36,011 nt of DNA from a bacterium. Its GTDB lineage: Bacteria > Sysuimicrobiota > Sysuimicrobiia > Sysuimicrobiales > Humicultoraceae. A program made the position numbers and the translations under genes. The stretch lies in contig JASEHJ010000007.1 of the NCBI GenBank assembly GCA_030018905.1, positions 1 through 36,011 on the forward strand, given 5' to 3'. The notes under the pieces were generated by a model. That model saw only the letters and a list, made by a program, of their open reading frames with translations, was not told where the DNA came from and did no database searches. Positions within the stretch are counted from its first letter, which is position 1; the number at the start of each line of letters is the position of its first letter. Positions 24,988 through 34,849 of this stretch are shown one piece after another.

Positions 24988-26313
24988 GTGCCGGTAGCCG
25001 CAGTAGTCGGAGGTCACTGGGGCGATGAGGGCAAGGGCAAGATCGTGGACGCCCTTGCCGCCGAGGCGGATCTCGTCATCCGCTACAACGGTGGAACCAA
25101 CGCCGGGCATACGATTGTTAACGATTACGGCATCTTCCGGCTGCATCTCGTGCCCTCGGGCGTGCTCTACCCGTCGGCTGTTTGCCTGATCGGCCCAGGC
25201 GTGGTGGTCAACCCGGACGCGCTGATCGAGGAACTGGCGATGCTCGAAGCCCGGGGGATCTCCACGCGCAACGTGGTTGTTTCCAACAGGGCACACATCG
25301 TGATGCCCCACCACCAGATGCTGGACGTGCGCGAGGAAGCCCTTCGCGGCAGCGGCAGCCACGGCACCACGAAGCAGGGGATCTGGCCGGCATACGCGGA
25401 CAAGACCGCCCGCGTCGGCGTCCGAGTGGGCGATCTCCTGCATCCCGCATATCTGGATGAAGCGGTCCGGTACCAGGTAGCCAGGACGAACCGTGTGCTG
25501 GCCGGGTCCGGAGACGGCGGTGCCGTGGAAGTTGGTGCCGGAGACGGTGGGGCCGTGGACGCGGATGATCTGCTGGAGCGCTGCGCCAGATGGCGTGAAG
25601 CGTTGGCTCCCCGCATCGTGGACAGCCACGGAATGGTGCAGCGGGCCCTGCGCAGTGGGGCGCGCATCCTGGTGGAGGGGCACCTGGGCGTGATGCGCGA
25701 CCTGGACTGGGGGATCTACCCCTATGTAACCTCATCCACCTGCCTGCCGGGTGGAGCAGCCGCCGGCGCCGGCATTCCCGCGGCCAGCATCACGCGCGTG
25801 GTTGGCGTGGTAAAGGCTTATACCACCGCGGTGGGTGCTGGGCCCATGCCGACCGAGATCCACGACGCTACCGCGGACTTCATTCGCGAGGCAGGGCAGG
25901 AGTTCGGCACGACCACCGGTCGGCCGCGGCGGTGCGGGTGGTTCGACGCGGTGGCCGCCCGGTTTGCTGCCGAGCTGGCAGGCTTCACCGAACTGGCCGT
26001 GATGAAACTCGACGTGCTGTCGGGCATGGACCGGGTTAAGATCTGCACGGGCTACCGTCTGCGCGGCATTCTGCTGGACGGCATGCCGGATTCGGTGACG
26101 CTGCAGGAGGTCGAGCCTGTCTACGAGACGCTTCCAGGCTGGCGGCTTCCCGAGCGGATTGAGGCTCCCCGCGATCTTCCGGTGGAAGCCCGCCTGTTTC
26201 TGGACCGCCTGGTTGCCCTGGTGGAAGTGCCTGTGACGATGGTAGGCGTGGGCAGAGAGCGCGAGGCCCTCCTACGTCTGGAAGCCCCGGCCGGATCAGA
26301 GGGCCGGCGGTGA
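24988..26313 (+). CDS. purA: Adenylosuccinate synthetase, divergent active-site variant
   Basis: PurA makes adenylosuccinate from IMP, aspartate and GTP. The catalytic Asp13 (WGDEGKGK) and His41 (NAGHT) are kept, as are GPAY-like 'WPAYADKTAR', 'TTTGRPRRCGW' and KLDVLSG. Several normally invariant sites differ: GAQWGDEG reads GGHWGDEG, QGG before NAGH reads NGG, TTGRGIGP reads TTKQGIWP, and the IMP-contacting EGAQG loop reads EGHLGVMRDLDWG (230-242). Residues 173-192 carry a ten-residue repeat (GSGDGGAVEV, GAGDGGAVDA). The 441-aa length is normal. AMP synthesis is still the likeliest role given purB next door. The GTG start lies six bases after purD. Confidence 0.93.
   Translation: MPVAAVVGGHWGDEGKGKIVDALAAEADLVIRYNGGTNAGHTIVNDYGIFRLHLVPSGVLYPSAVCLIGPGVVVNPDALIEELAMLEARGISTRNVVVSNRAHIVMPHHQMLDVREEALRGSGSHGTTKQGIWPAYADKTARVGVRVGDLLHPAYLDEAVRYQVARTNRVLAGSGDGGAVEVGAGDGGAVDADDLLERCARWREALAPRIVDSHGMVQRALRSGARILVEGHLGVMRDLDWGIYPYVTSSTCLPGGAAAGAGIPAASITRVVGVVKAYTTAVGAGPMPTEIHDATADFIREAGQEFGTTTGRPRRCGWFDAVAARFAAELAGFTELAVMKLDVLSGMDRVKICTGYRLRGILLDGMPDSVTLQEVEPVYETLPGWRLPERIEAPRDLPVEARLFLDRLVALVEVPVTMVGVGREREALLRLEAPAGSEGRR
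25504..25563 (+). repeat. Two tandem 30-bp units inside purA
   Basis: Bases 25504-25533 and 25534-25563 are imperfect copies sharing the core CCGGAGACGG and GCCGTGGA. They code for GSGDGGAVEV and GAGDGGAVDA in a surface region between conserved PurA blocks, suggesting an in-frame duplication that has since diverged. Confidence 0.75.
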
Positions 26314-27602
26314 TAGAGCGCTACTCCACGAGCGAGATGCGGGCGCTGTGGGCGCCCGAGACCAAGTTCGAGGTGTGGCTGGAGATCGAGTTGCTGGCCG
26401 TGGAGGCCCAGGCCGCCCGCGGGCTGGTTCCGCACGAGGTCGCGGCGCGGCTGCGCCGCACGGCAAGGTGTGGAACTCCCGCGCGGATTGACGAGATCGA
26501 GCGCGCCGAAACCCAGCACGACGTCGTCGCCTTCCTGCACTCGGTGGCTGAGCTGACCGGCCCTGACGCCTCGTACCTCCACCGGGGGTTGGGTTCATCG
26601 GATGTGGTAGACACGGCCCAGTCGGTGCTGCTGGTGCGCGCGGCCGACCTGATCCTTGAAGCGTTGGCCGGGGTGCGCAGCGTCACCGCCGCGATGGCTT
26701 CCGTTCACCGCCACACGCTCATGGCCGGCCGTACGCACGGGATGCAGGCCGAGCCCATCACCTTTGGAGTCAAGGTGGCGCTTTGGCACGCGGAGCTGGG
26801 CCGGGGTGAGGCACGGCTGCGCGCGGCGCGGGAGTCGGTGCGCGTGGGCAAGCTCTCGGGCGAGGTGGGGACCTTCATCCACAGTCCTCCCGAGATAGAG
26901 GCCGCGGTGTGCGCGGGTTTGGGACTGGAGCCGGCGCCGGTGAGCAGCCAGATCCTGCAGCGCGACCGTCACGCGGAGTTCGTGGCGGCCCTGGCCATAC
27001 TGGCCGGGAGCATCGAGAAGATCGCCACCGAGATCCGTTCGCTGCAGCGCACCGAGTTGGGAGAGGTCGAGGAGCCCTTTGGGGAGCGCCAGACAGGATC
27101 GTCTGCGATGCCCCACAAGCGCAATCCGATTCTGTGCGAGCGGCTGGTGGGGCTGGCGCGCGCCGTGCGCGGCGCGGTGCCGGTTGCGCTGGAGAACCAG
27201 GCGCTGTGGGGCGAGCGCGACATTAGCCACTCTTCGGCCGAGCGGCTGATCCTGCCGCAGGCGACCGGGCTGGTGCACTACATGTTGGGAATCCTCCACC
27301 GCGTGCTCTCCGGGCTGCGCGTACGCCCCCAGGCCATGCGGCGCAATCTTGAAGCCTCCGGCGGTCTTGTCTTCAGCCATCGGGTGCTGCTGGCGCTGAT
27401 GGACAAAGGCCACAGCCGCGATGAGGCCTACCGGATCGTGCAGGAGACGGCGACCGCGGCGCTGGAAGGCGAGGGCAGGTTTGGGGATCTGCTGGTGGCC
27501 CGCGGAGCGCTCGCGCCGGAGGAACGGGACGCATGCTTCGATCCGGCGCCCTACCTGCGCCACGTGGATGTGATTCTGGAGCGCGCCGGCATCCCTCGAT
27601 GA
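26310..27602 (+). CDS. purB: Adenylosuccinate lyase
   Basis: PurB acts twice in purine synthesis, removing fumarate from SAICAR and from adenylosuccinate. The 430-residue protein begins 'MIERYSTSEMRALWAPETKF' and contains the superfamily signature SSAMPHKRNP (about 263-272). It also has 'MAGRTHGMQAEPITFG' and ERDISHSSAERLILP with the catalytic residues of the fumarase/aspartase fold. The GTG start overlaps the purA stop (GTGA). Position directly after purA fits its second reaction. Confidence 0.97.
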   Translation: MIERYSTSEMRALWAPETKFEVWLEIELLAVEAQAARGLVPHEVAARLRRTARCGTPARIDEIERAETQHDVVAFLHSVAELTGPDASYLHRGLGSSDVVDTAQSVLLVRAADLILEALAGVRSVTAAMASVHRHTLMAGRTHGMQAEPITFGVKVALWHAELGRGEARLRAARESVRVGKLSGEVGTFIHSPPEIEAAVCAGLGLEPAPVSSQILQRDRHAEFVAALAILAGSIEKIATEIRSLQRTELGEVEEPFGERQTGSSAMPHKRNPILCERLVGLARAVRGAVPVALENQALWGERDISHSSAERLILPQATGLVHYMLGILHRVLSGLRVRPQAMRRNLEASGGLVFSHRVLLALMDKGHSRDEAYRIVQETATAALEGEGRFGDLLVARGALAPEERDACFDPAPYLRHVDVILERAGIPR

Positions 27603-28525
27603 GCCTCCCAGACGCGCCGGCCATCGTTGCCACCGATCTTCCCCTGCCGGTGTTCACACGGGGCAAGGTGCGCGACGTCTACGACCTGGGGGAGCACCTT
27701 CTCATCGTGGCCACCGATCGCCTGTCTGCCTTCGATCACGTGCTGCCCTCACCGGTGCCCGGGAAGGGCCGCATCCTCACCCGCCTCTCGGCGTTCTGGT
27801 TCGCGCGAACCCGATCCATTGTGGAGAACCACCTGACAACCGCGGACGCGCGCCAGATGCCCCTGCCGCCGGCAGTCGCTGAGCAGGTTCGGCTCCTGGA
27901 CGGCCGGGCCATGCTGGTGCGCCGGGCCAACCGGATTGACGTGGAGTGCGTGGTGCGGGGATACCTGACGGGATCCGGATGGCAGGAGTACTGCCGGGAC
28001 GGTGCGGTCTGCGGCGTGCGGTTGCCCGCCGGCCTTGCCAACGGCGCCCGCCTGCCACACCCGATCTTCACGCCGGCGACCAAAGCCGCCTCCGGGCACG
28101 ATCAGAACATCGCGTTCGAAGAGGTCGCGCGCATGGTGGGCGGAACTCTGGCGGAGCGCCTGCGCGAACTCAGTCTGGCACTCTACCTCCACGCCGCGGC
28201 GCACGCTGAGGGTCGCGGTCTGGTGCTCGCCGATACCAAGTTCGAGTTTGGGATCGCGCGCGGGGCATCGGGCGATGCGCCGGGCGACGCGCTACTGCTG
28301 ATTGACGAGGCGCTCACCCCGGACTCGTCGCGCTACTGGGATGCCGCGGAATACGCTGCCGGAAGGCTGGCGTCGTTTGACAAGCAGATTGTGCGCGATT
28401 ACCTCACGCGCACCGGGTGGGACCGCGAGTCCCCGGCACCGGTCCTGCCATCCGAGGTGGTAGAGGCCACGCGGCAGCGCTACCTGGAAACGTACAGGCG
28501 TCTGACCGGGGAGGAGATCGCGTAG
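27599..28525 (+). CDS. purC: SAICAR synthetase
   Basis: PurC couples aspartate to CAIR with ATP. The 308-residue protein has 'GKVRDVYDLGEHLLIVATD', SAFDHVLPSPVPGKG, 'ECVVRGYLTGSGWQEY', the KAASGHDQNI loop and DTKFEFG. It is longer than the roughly 240-residue Bacillus/E. coli form and has the C-terminal extension 'DSSRYWDAAEYAAGR ... SFDKQIVRDYL' typical of the yeast Ade1-like group. The ATG overlaps the purB stop. An upstream in-frame start inside purB is rejected because the family begins here. Confidence 0.96.
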   Translation: MSLPDAPAIVATDLPLPVFTRGKVRDVYDLGEHLLIVATDRLSAFDHVLPSPVPGKGRILTRLSAFWFARTRSIVENHLTTADARQMPLPPAVAEQVRLLDGRAMLVRRANRIDVECVVRGYLTGSGWQEYCRDGAVCGVRLPAGLANGARLPHPIFTPATKAASGHDQNIAFEEVARMVGGTLAERLRELSLALYLHAAAHAEGRGLVLADTKFEFGIARGASGDAPGDALLLIDEALTPDSSRYWDAAEYAAGRLASFDKQIVRDYLTRTGWDRESPAPVLPSEVVEATRQRYLETYRRLTGEEIA

Positions 28526-28771
28526 ATGCGGGCGTTCCGTGTCACCATCATGCTGAAGCCCGGCGTGCTGGACGCGCCCGGCCAGGCGGTCGAGCGTGGA
28601 CTGGACGCGCTGGGCTATCGGGTGGAGCAGGTGCGCGTGGGCAAGGTGGTCGAGATGATCCTTCCCGAGGGTGAGCGCGCGGGCGTGGACGAGATATGCG
28701 CGCGGTTCCTGGCCAACCCGCTGATCGAGACCTGGACGATCGAGGAGATCCCAGCGGGGGCTGCGCCATGA
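28526..28771 (+). CDS. purS: FGAM synthetase subunit PurS
   Basis: The 81-residue PurS starts immediately after the purC stop and begins 'MRAFRVTIMLKPGVLDAPGQ', with 'GYRVEQVRVGKVVEM' in the middle. It dimerises and bridges PurQ and PurL in the three-part formylglycinamidine ribonucleotide synthetase, helping pass ammonia between them. Its presence fits the short PurL encoded downstream. The stop overlaps purQ by four bases. Confidence 0.96.
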   Translation: MRAFRVTIMLKPGVLDAPGQAVERGLDALGYRVEQVRVGKVVEMILPEGERAGVDEICARFLANPLIETWTIEEIPAGAAP

Positions 28772-29466
28772 CTTGGGGTGTGGTGTTCTTCCCCGGGTCC
28801 AACTGCGACAGGGATTGCGTACACGTCCTGAGGTCGGTGATGGGGTATCCGGTCGTCGAGGTCTGGCACGAGGACCGATCTTTGGATGGGATAGATGCGC
28901 TGGTCCTTCCGGGAGGGTTCTCCTACGGCGACTACCTGCGGTCCGGGGCGATTGCCGCGACCGCGCCCGTGATGCGGGCCGTAGGCGAGCTCGCGGCACG
29001 CGGCGCGCCGGTGCTGGGAATCTGCAACGGCTTTCAGATCCTGACCGAGGCAGGCCTGCTTCCAGGCACCCTGCTCCACAACGCCTCGCTGCGGTTTCGG
29101 TGCCACCCGGCGTGGGTACGCGTGGAGTCCGACCGGACGCCGTTCACCGCGGGTCTGCGGCCCGGGATGGTGCTGCGCATGCCGGTGGCGCACGGCGAGG
29201 GCGCGTACTTCGCGCCGCCGGCCGAGGTGGCGGCGCTGGAGGAAGCGGGGCGCGTGGTCTTTCGCTACTGCGATCCCCTGGGCCGGGTCACGCCCGAGGC
29301 CAATCCCAACGGCTCGGTGGCAGGGATCGCGGGCGTGGCCAGTGATGCGGGCAACGTGGTCGGCCTGATGCCGCACCCGGAGCGCGCCTCGGAAGGGCTG
29401 CTAGGTTCTATAGACGGTCGCCGGCTGTTTGAATCCGTGGTCGGCGCGCTGGTGGGTGCGGGATGA
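28768..29466 (+). CDS. purQ: FGAM synthetase glutaminase subunit PurQ
   Basis: PurQ releases ammonia from glutamine for PurL. The 232-residue class I amidotransferase begins '[17 protein letters not shown]', has [18 protein letters not shown], the nucleophile Cys86 in GICNGFQIL, and the His-Glu pair in GLMPHPER near the C-terminus. The ATG overlaps the purS stop and its own stop overlaps the purL start, so purS, purQ and purL are probably made in fixed proportion. Confidence 0.97.
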   Translation: MTWGVVFFPGSNCDRDCVHVLRSVMGYPVVEVWHEDRSLDGIDALVLPGGFSYGDYLRSGAIAATAPVMRAVGELAARGAPVLGICNGFQILTEAGLLPGTLLHNASLRFRCHPAWVRVESDRTPFTAGLRPGMVLRMPVAHGEGAYFAPPAEVAALEEAGRVVFRYCDPLGRVTPEANPNGSVAGIAGVASDAGNVVGLMPHPERASEGLLGSIDGRRLFESVVGALVGAG

Positions 29467-31685
29467 CACAGGCCACTGCGGTTGACGCAGCGGCCCTCTG
29501 TGGGCTCCCGGCCTCGGACTACCGCGAGATCTGCCGGCGGCTGGGCCGCGACCCCAACCCGGTAGAGGCGCGTATGTACGGCGTGATGTGGTCGGAGCAC
29601 TGCGGCTACAAGCACTCGCGGGCAGCCCTGCGCCGGCTGCCCACATCCTCACCGCGCGTCCTGACCGGTCCGGGTGAAAACGCGGGCGTCGTCTCCATCG
29701 GCAGAGGGTGGGCCCTGGCGTTCAAAATGGAGAGCCACAACCATCCCAGCGCCGTGGATCCATACAACGGCGCCGCAACAGGTGTGGGTGGCATTATCCG
29801 GGACGTGCTGGCCATGGGAGCACGACCGGTGGCGCTGCTCAACTCGCTGCGGTTTGGCCCCCTGGACGAGCGTAGGGCCCGTCGGATCTGCGCAGGGGTG
29901 GTCGCCGGCATTGCCGGCTACGGTAACGCAGTGGGCGTGCCGACGGTGGGAGGGGAGCTGCTGACCGCCGCGTGCTACCGCGATAACCCGTTGGTGAACG
30001 TCGCCTGTCTGGGTCTTGTGCGCGCAGACCAGGTGGCCCGATCCGCGGCAGAGGGGCCCGGCAGCGCTGTCCTCTTCGCCGGCGCGCGCACCGGCCGCGA
30101 CGGTATCGGCGGTGCTGCTTTCGCCTCGACCGAGCTGGACGAGGGACGCGCGCAGGCGGATCGCGCCTCGGTGCAGATGGGCGATCCGTTCACGGGCAAG
30201 CTTCTGATAGAGGCCACGCTGGAGGCCCTGGCCACGGGCGCCGTGCTGGCCATACAGGACATGGGCGCGGCCGGGCTCACCTGCGCGACAAGCGAGATGG
30301 CGGCACGGGGCCGCGTGGGCATGGCGATAGACCTGGACCGTGTTCCGCTGCGCGAGACCGGGATGCGGCCCGAGGAGATACTGCTCAGCGAGTCGCAGGA
30401 GCGGATGCTCCTGGTGGTGCGCGCGGAAGAGGTGGAGCGCGTCGCCGCGGCCTACCGTAGGTGGGGGCTGGCCGCCGAGGTGATAGGACAGGTTACCGCT
30501 GACCCGCGCCTCCGCGTGATCTCCGGAGGCCGGACCGTAGTGGACCTTCCTCCCGATACCCTGGCGGACGCCCCGGTCTACGATCCCCTGGCCTCGGTGC
30601 CGGCCGGGTTGGAGGCGCTGTGGGGTCTAGATCCCGCGGCGGTTCCTGCGCACGACCCAGGGGAGGCGCTGCTTCTTCTCCTGCGCCATCCCGACGTGGC
30701 GAGCAAGCGGGGGATCTACGAACAGTACGACCACATGGTGGGGGTCAGAACCGTTACCCCGCCCGGATCCGACGCCGCGGTGCTCCGCCTGATCACCGCG
30801 CCGCCGCTGGGGCTTGCGCTGACTTCCGACGGCAACGGCCGGTGGTGCGCGTCCGACCCGCGGCGCGGAGCAGCGCTGTCGGTGCTGGAGGCGGCGGCCA
30901 ACCTTGCGTGTGCGGGCGCAGAGCCGCTGGCGGTCACCGACTGCCTCAACTTCGGCAGCCCGGAGAGGCCCGATGTGTTCTGGGCCTTCCGCGAGACTAT
31001 CGAGGGCATCGCGGAGGCGTGCGAGGCTCTCGGGGTGCCGGTGATCGGCGGCAACGTTTCTTTCTACAACGAAGCAGAGGGCGGGGAAGGTCCCGGCCGT
31101 GCGATCTTCCCGACGCCGGTGGTGGCCATGGTCGGGTTGCTCGACGACGTGGCACGCACGGGGCCGATGGGCTTCACCCGGGAAGGTGACCTGATCGTCC
31201 TGTTGGGCGACCCCGGAGGGACCCTTGGGGCGAGCCTTTACCAGTACGCGTTGCAGGGCGAGGTCAGGGGCCGGCCGGCCGATCCCGAACTGGAGCGCTC
31301 GGCGCACACGATCGCCTGCGCCCGTGAGGCGGTGCGGGCCGGACTGGTGGCGTCGGTGCATGACGCCAGCGACGGCGGCATCGCCGTGGCACTGGCCGAG
31401 GCGTGCATGGCGGGCGGAACAGGCGCCTCGGTGACGCTGCCTGAAGGTCCTGTCGCGGAGGTCTGGTTCGGGGAAGGTCCGGCGCGGTTCCTCGCGTCGC
31501 TCCCTCCCGAGCGCCTGGACGCGCTGGATGAGTTGGCCCGCAGGCACGGCGTGCATTACCGCGTTCTCGGCCATGTTGGCGGCCCGGCCCTGCGCCTGGT
31601 CCAGGTGGGTGATGCCGGGCCGACCGGCCCGATCGAACTGCCCTTGGCACAGATGACCGAGGCCTGGGAAGGTCTGGAGGTTTAG
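29463..31685 (+). CDS. purL: FGAM synthetase large subunit PurL
   Basis: PurL converts FGAR to FGAM using ATP and the ammonia from PurQ. This is the small form (740 aa) without fused glutaminase. Motifs include [13 protein letters not shown], '[19 protein letters not shown]', [16 protein letters not shown], '[19 protein letters not shown]', and in the second half '[15 protein letters not shown]' and [17 protein letters not shown]. The N-terminal segment before residue 25 takes the place of the PurS-like domain found in large PurL proteins. purF starts three bases after its stop. Confidence 0.98.
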   Translation: MTQATAVDAAALCGLPASDYREICRRLGRDPNPVEARMYGVMWSEHCGYKHSRAALRRLPTSSPRVLTGPGENAGVVSIGRGWALAFKMESHNHPSAVDPYNGAATGVGGIIRDVLAMGARPVALLNSLRFGPLDERRARRICAGVVAGIAGYGNAVGVPTVGGELLTAACYRDNPLVNVACLGLVRADQVARSAAEGPGSAVLFAGARTGRDGIGGAAFASTELDEGRAQADRASVQMGDPFTGKLLIEATLEALATGAVLAIQDMGAAGLTCATSEMAARGRVGMAIDLDRVPLRETGMRPEEILLSESQERMLLVVRAEEVERVAAAYRRWGLAAEVIGQVTADPRLRVISGGRTVVDLPPDTLADAPVYDPLASVPAGLEALWGLDPAAVPAHDPGEALLLLLRHPDVASKRGIYEQYDHMVGVRTVTPPGSDAAVLRLITAPPLGLALTSDGNGRWCASDPRRGAALSVLEAAANLACAGAEPLAVTDCLNFGSPERPDVFWAFRETIEGIAEACEALGVPVIGGNVSFYNEAEGGEGPGRAIFPTPVVAMVGLLDDVARTGPMGFTREGDLIVLLGDPGGTLGASLYQYALQGEVRGRPADPELERSAHTIACAREAVRAGLVASVHDASDGGIAVALAEACMAGGTGASVTLPEGPVAEVWFGEGPARFLASLPPERLDALDELARRHGVHYRVLGHVGGPALRLVQVGDAGPTGPIELPLAQMTEAWEGLEV

Positions 31686-31688
31686 CGC

Positions 31689-33143
31689 ATGGTGAGTGCG
31701 ACAGACTGCAGCGGTGTCTGGAAAGAGGAGTGCGGCGTCAGCGGTGTTCTTTGCACCGGCGGGCACGACGCCGCGCCGATTGTTCACGTGGCGCTCTACG
31801 CGCTGCAGCACCGTGGACAGGAGAGCGCAGGCATCGCGGCATTCGCTGGTACCGTGATGCGGCATCACAGGGGGATGGGGCTGGTGTCCCGCGTCTTCGA
31901 TGACGACCGGGTAGCTTCGCTGCCGGGTCCGGCCGCGGTGGGGCACGTCCGGTACGCCACGATGGGTTCGGCCCGCATCGAAAATGCGCAGCCCTTCATC
32001 GTGCCGTCGCCATGGGGCCCGGTGGCAATCAGCCACAACGGCAACCTGATCAATGCGCCGGCGCTCCGGCGTGAACTGGAGGCGCAGGGAGTTGGGTTCG
32101 GCGCGACCACCGACAGCGAGGTGATCGCACACCTGATCGCGCGGGCACCGGCGGCCACCCCGGGAGACGCGGTTGCTTGGTGCATGCGCCGTCTCGAGGG
32201 CGCCTACACGGTCGCGGCGCTGGTAGGTGACCGGCTGATCGGGTTTCGCGACGCGCACGGGATCCGACCGATGGCGGTCGGACGGGGTCCCGGGTTCTGG
32301 GCGATCGCTTCGGAGACGTGCGCGTTTGACCACACCGGCGCCCAGGCGGTGTGCGAGGTGGAGCCCGGAGAGCTGGTGGTGTTTGATGAACAGGGCATGC
32401 ACAGGCGGCAGGTCCTTGCGGTTGGCCGGCGCGCCCACTGCGTCTTCGAGTACATCTACTTCGCAAGGCCCGACACGGTGCTCTGCGATAGGAACGTCCA
32501 CCAGTCCCGGCGCCGCATGGGCCGGGTCCTGGCAGGAGAGCATCCGGCCCGCGCCGACATCGTGATTGCGGTGCCGGACTCGGGCACCTCGGCGGCCATG
32601 GGCTACGCCGATCGGGCCGGCCTGCCTTTCGAGGTCGGCCTGATCAAGAACCGCTACATAGGCCGCACCTTCATCCAGCCCGACCAGGCCTCGCGCGACT
32701 TCGGCATCCGTCTCAAGTTGAACCCCAACCTGGACGTGATCGCCGGAAGGCGCGTCGTCCTGGTGGACGACTCGATCGTCCGCGGCACTACCTCGGGCCG
32801 CATAGTCGGCCTGCTGCGAAGCTCCGGTGCGCGCGAGGTGCACGTGCGCATCTCATCCCCGATGATCCGGCATGCCTGCTACTACGGCATTGATACCAGC
32901 ACCAGGGGGGAGCTGGTGGCATCCCGCCTGGATGTCGAGGAGATCAGGCGGTCCATCGGCGCCGATTCGCTCGGCTACCTGAGCCAGGCCGGGCTCGTGG
33001 AGGCCGTGGCGCTGCCGCAGGAGACTCTGTGCATGGCCTGTCTGGATGGCCGGTATCCGACCCGGGTGCCGACCGAGGCCGAAGCAGGGCGTACGGCCCT
33101 CGACGAACTGGCGGCCGTGGCGGCCGGGAGCACCCCGCCGTGA
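31689..33143 (+). CDS. purF: Amidophosphoribosyltransferase, Fe-S cluster type
   Basis: PurF commits PRPP to purine synthesis by making phosphoribosylamine. The nucleophile is Cys15 in EECGVSGV, so residues 1-14 are a propeptide that must be removed. The glutaminase part has LQHRGQESAGIA and VGHVRYAT. The PRPP loop is VVLVDDSIVRGTT (356-368). Cys251, Cys397, Cys448 and Cys451 match the [4Fe-4S] ligand pattern of the Bacillus enzyme, implying oxygen-sensitive stability. Length is 484 aa. There is no obvious strong ribosome binding site before the ATG; the gene probably relies on coupling with purL. Confidence 0.97.
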   Translation: MVSATDCSGVWKEECGVSGVLCTGGHDAAPIVHVALYALQHRGQESAGIAAFAGTVMRHHRGMGLVSRVFDDDRVASLPGPAAVGHVRYATMGSARIENAQPFIVPSPWGPVAISHNGNLINAPALRRELEAQGVGFGATTDSEVIAHLIARAPAATPGDAVAWCMRRLEGAYTVAALVGDRLIGFRDAHGIRPMAVGRGPGFWAIASETCAFDHTGAQAVCEVEPGELVVFDEQGMHRRQVLAVGRRAHCVFEYIYFARPDTVLCDRNVHQSRRRMGRVLAGEHPARADIVIAVPDSGTSAAMGYADRAGLPFEVGLIKNRYIGRTFIQPDQASRDFGIRLKLNPNLDVIAGRRVVLVDDSIVRGTTSGRIVGLLRSSGAREVHVRISSPMIRHACYYGIDTSTRGELVASRLDVEEIRRSIGADSLGYLSQAGLVEAVALPQETLCMACLDGRYPTRVPTEAEAGRTALDELAAVAAGSTPP

Positions 33144-33167
33144 GTGCTACGTCGTGAGGAGCCCGGT

Positions 33168-34205
33168 GTGAGCTCCGGTGAGACTCGCTCTGGGCTCACT
33201 TATCGGGGAGCCGGCGTTGACGTCGGCGCCAAGGCGCGCCTGCTGGAGGGCCTGGCGCCGGCGATTACTTCCACCTACACCGACGCCGTCGGTGCCGGAC
33301 TCGGAGCCTTCGCCGGCGCGGTACGTCTAGCGCCTCCGGGTGCCGGCTTTCTCCTGGCCACGGTGGACGGCGTCGGGACGAAGACGCTCATCGCGCGGCA
33401 GATGGGGCGCGATGACGTAATCGGGTGGGACATCGTCGCCCACTGCGCCAACGACCTCGCGGCCTGCGGGGCCAGACCCATCGCCTTTCTCGACTACGTC
33501 GCCATGGGGTGGCTGGATCCGCCGCTGATCAGGGTTCTGGTAGAAGCGATGGCGCGCGCCTGCGCGCTGCTTGGGGTGCCGCTGATCGGCGGCGAGACCG
33601 CGGAGATGCCCGACGTCTACGCCGGCGACGCCTACGAGGTTGTGGGAACCATGATCGGCCAGGCGCCCCTGGACGGCCTCCTAACCGGGGCAGGAACCGT
33701 GCCCGGGGACCGGCTGGTCGGGCTGGGCTCCAGCGGGTTGCACACCAACGGCTACACGCTGGCGCGACGGATCGTGGAGGCCGCGGGCGCCTCGCTGCAT
33801 GACCGTGTGGAGGCGTTGGACACCACGCTTGGCGGTGCGCTGCTCGCGCCCCACCTGTGCTATGCGGAAGGGTTGCTGTCCCTCCTGGGGAGCATTGAGA
33901 TCCGGGCCGCGGCGCACATCACCGGCGGCGGCCTGGTGGACAACCTGGTGCGAGTGCTGCCCGACGGCTGCCGCGCCAGGGTGTTGCGGGAATGGCCCGA
34001 GCCGCCGATCTTCCTCTGGCTACAGCAGGCGGGCAGGGTTTCCGAAGAGGAGATGGTGAGGACGTTCAACCTTGGGATCGGCATGGTGGTGGTGACCGCG
34101 CCCCAGGATGCCGCGCGAGCGGTGCGGTACTTCGAGGCGGCCTGCATTCCGGCCCAGCAGATCGGCGAGATCGTCGAGGGCCCCAGGGGCGTGGATCTGG
34201 CATGA
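33168..34205 (+). CDS. purM: AIR synthetase (phosphoribosylformylglycinamidine cyclo-ligase)
   Basis: PurM closes the imidazole ring, turning FGAM into AIR. The 345-residue protein begins SSGETRSGLTYRGAGVDV and shows 'LATVDGVGTKTLIA', 'VAHCANDLAACGARPIAFLD', IGGETAEMPDVY, GLGSSGLHTNGYTLAR and ITGGGLVDNLVRVLP. I chose GTG 33168 because GAGGAG lies six bases upstream; a GTG at 33144 would add eight residues with no ribosome binding site. The next step, AIR carboxylation by PurE/PurK, has no gene in this window. The stop overlaps purN. Confidence 0.96.
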   Translation: MSSGETRSGLTYRGAGVDVGAKARLLEGLAPAITSTYTDAVGAGLGAFAGAVRLAPPGAGFLLATVDGVGTKTLIARQMGRDDVIGWDIVAHCANDLAACGARPIAFLDYVAMGWLDPPLIRVLVEAMARACALLGVPLIGGETAEMPDVYAGDAYEVVGTMIGQAPLDGLLTGAGTVPGDRLVGLGSSGLHTNGYTLARRIVEAAGASLHDRVEALDTTLGGALLAPHLCYAEGLLSLLGSIEIRAAAHITGGGLVDNLVRVLPDGCRARVLREWPEPPIFLWLQQAGRVSEEEMVRTFNLGIGMVVVTAPQDAARAVRYFEAACIPAQQIGEIVEGPRGVDLA

Positions 34206-34849
34206 CGCGTCTGGCCGTACTGGCCTCGGGCAGCGGCACCACTCTGCAGGCGCTGCTGGATGCGTTTCCCAGCGGAGGGGTATCCGCAGGCGCCGATGGC
34301 GACCCGGCCCGGCCCGGCGCCATGGTAGCGGTTGTCATTGTGAACACCCCGGGCGCGCCGGCCATGGATCGTGGGCGCCGGGCAGGCATTCCCACCGTGC
34401 TTGTAGATCACCGCGGGAGGAGCCGGGAATCCTTCGAGACCAAACTTGCCGGCGTCATCCGCGAGCACGGGGCCGACCTGATCTGCCTGGCAGGCTTCCT
34501 GCGCATCCTGTCCCCTGCGTTCATCGCGCGCCACGCCGGGCGCATACTGAACGTGCATCCGGCCCTCCTGCCTGCTTTCGGCGGGCAGGGCATGTACGGC
34601 GAGAGGGTACACAAGGAAGTGCTCGCGGCGCGCGCAGCGACAAGCGGGTGCACCATCCATCTCGTAGACGAGGTTCCGGACGGAGGTCCGATCTTGGCAC
34701 AGATTGCGGTACCGGTACTCGATGGAGACACACCTGCCGCGCTGGCGGCGCGCGTGCAGGCCGAGGAGCGTGCGCTCTACCCACAGGTCATCCGGTGGTG
34801 GGCGGACGGCCGCATCCTGGTAGAGGGGAGAAGGGTGCTCCTGACATGA
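34202..34849 (+). CDS. purN: Phosphoribosylglycinamide formyltransferase
   Basis: PurN transfers a formyl group from 10-formyltetrahydrofolate to GAR. The 215-residue protein has VLASGSGTTLQALLD at the phosphate-binding end and CLAGFLRILSP. The catalytic Asn117 and His119 are in LNVHPALLPAFGG, and the Asp of HLVDEVPDGG (Asp160) completes the set. An extra Gly/Asp/Pro-rich segment of about ten residues follows helix 1. It also has the GGQGMYGERVHKEVL variant in the substrate loop, which I recall from other bacteria. It overlaps both purM and purH by four bases. Confidence 0.96.
   Translation: MTRLAVLASGSGTTLQALLDAFPSGGVSAGADGDPARPGAMVAVVIVNTPGAPAMDRGRRAGIPTVLVDHRGRSRESFETKLAGVIREHGADLICLAGFLRILSPAFIARHAGRILNVHPALLPAFGGQGMYGERVHKEVLAARAATSGCTIHLVDEVPDGGPILAQIAVPVLDGDTPAALAARVQAEERALYPQVIRWWADGRILVEGRRVLLT

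Noticed and set aside
30627-32843. Long minus-strand open frame opposite purL-purF
   Set aside because: Same effect of high G+C codon bias; no domain pattern, start signal or promoter.
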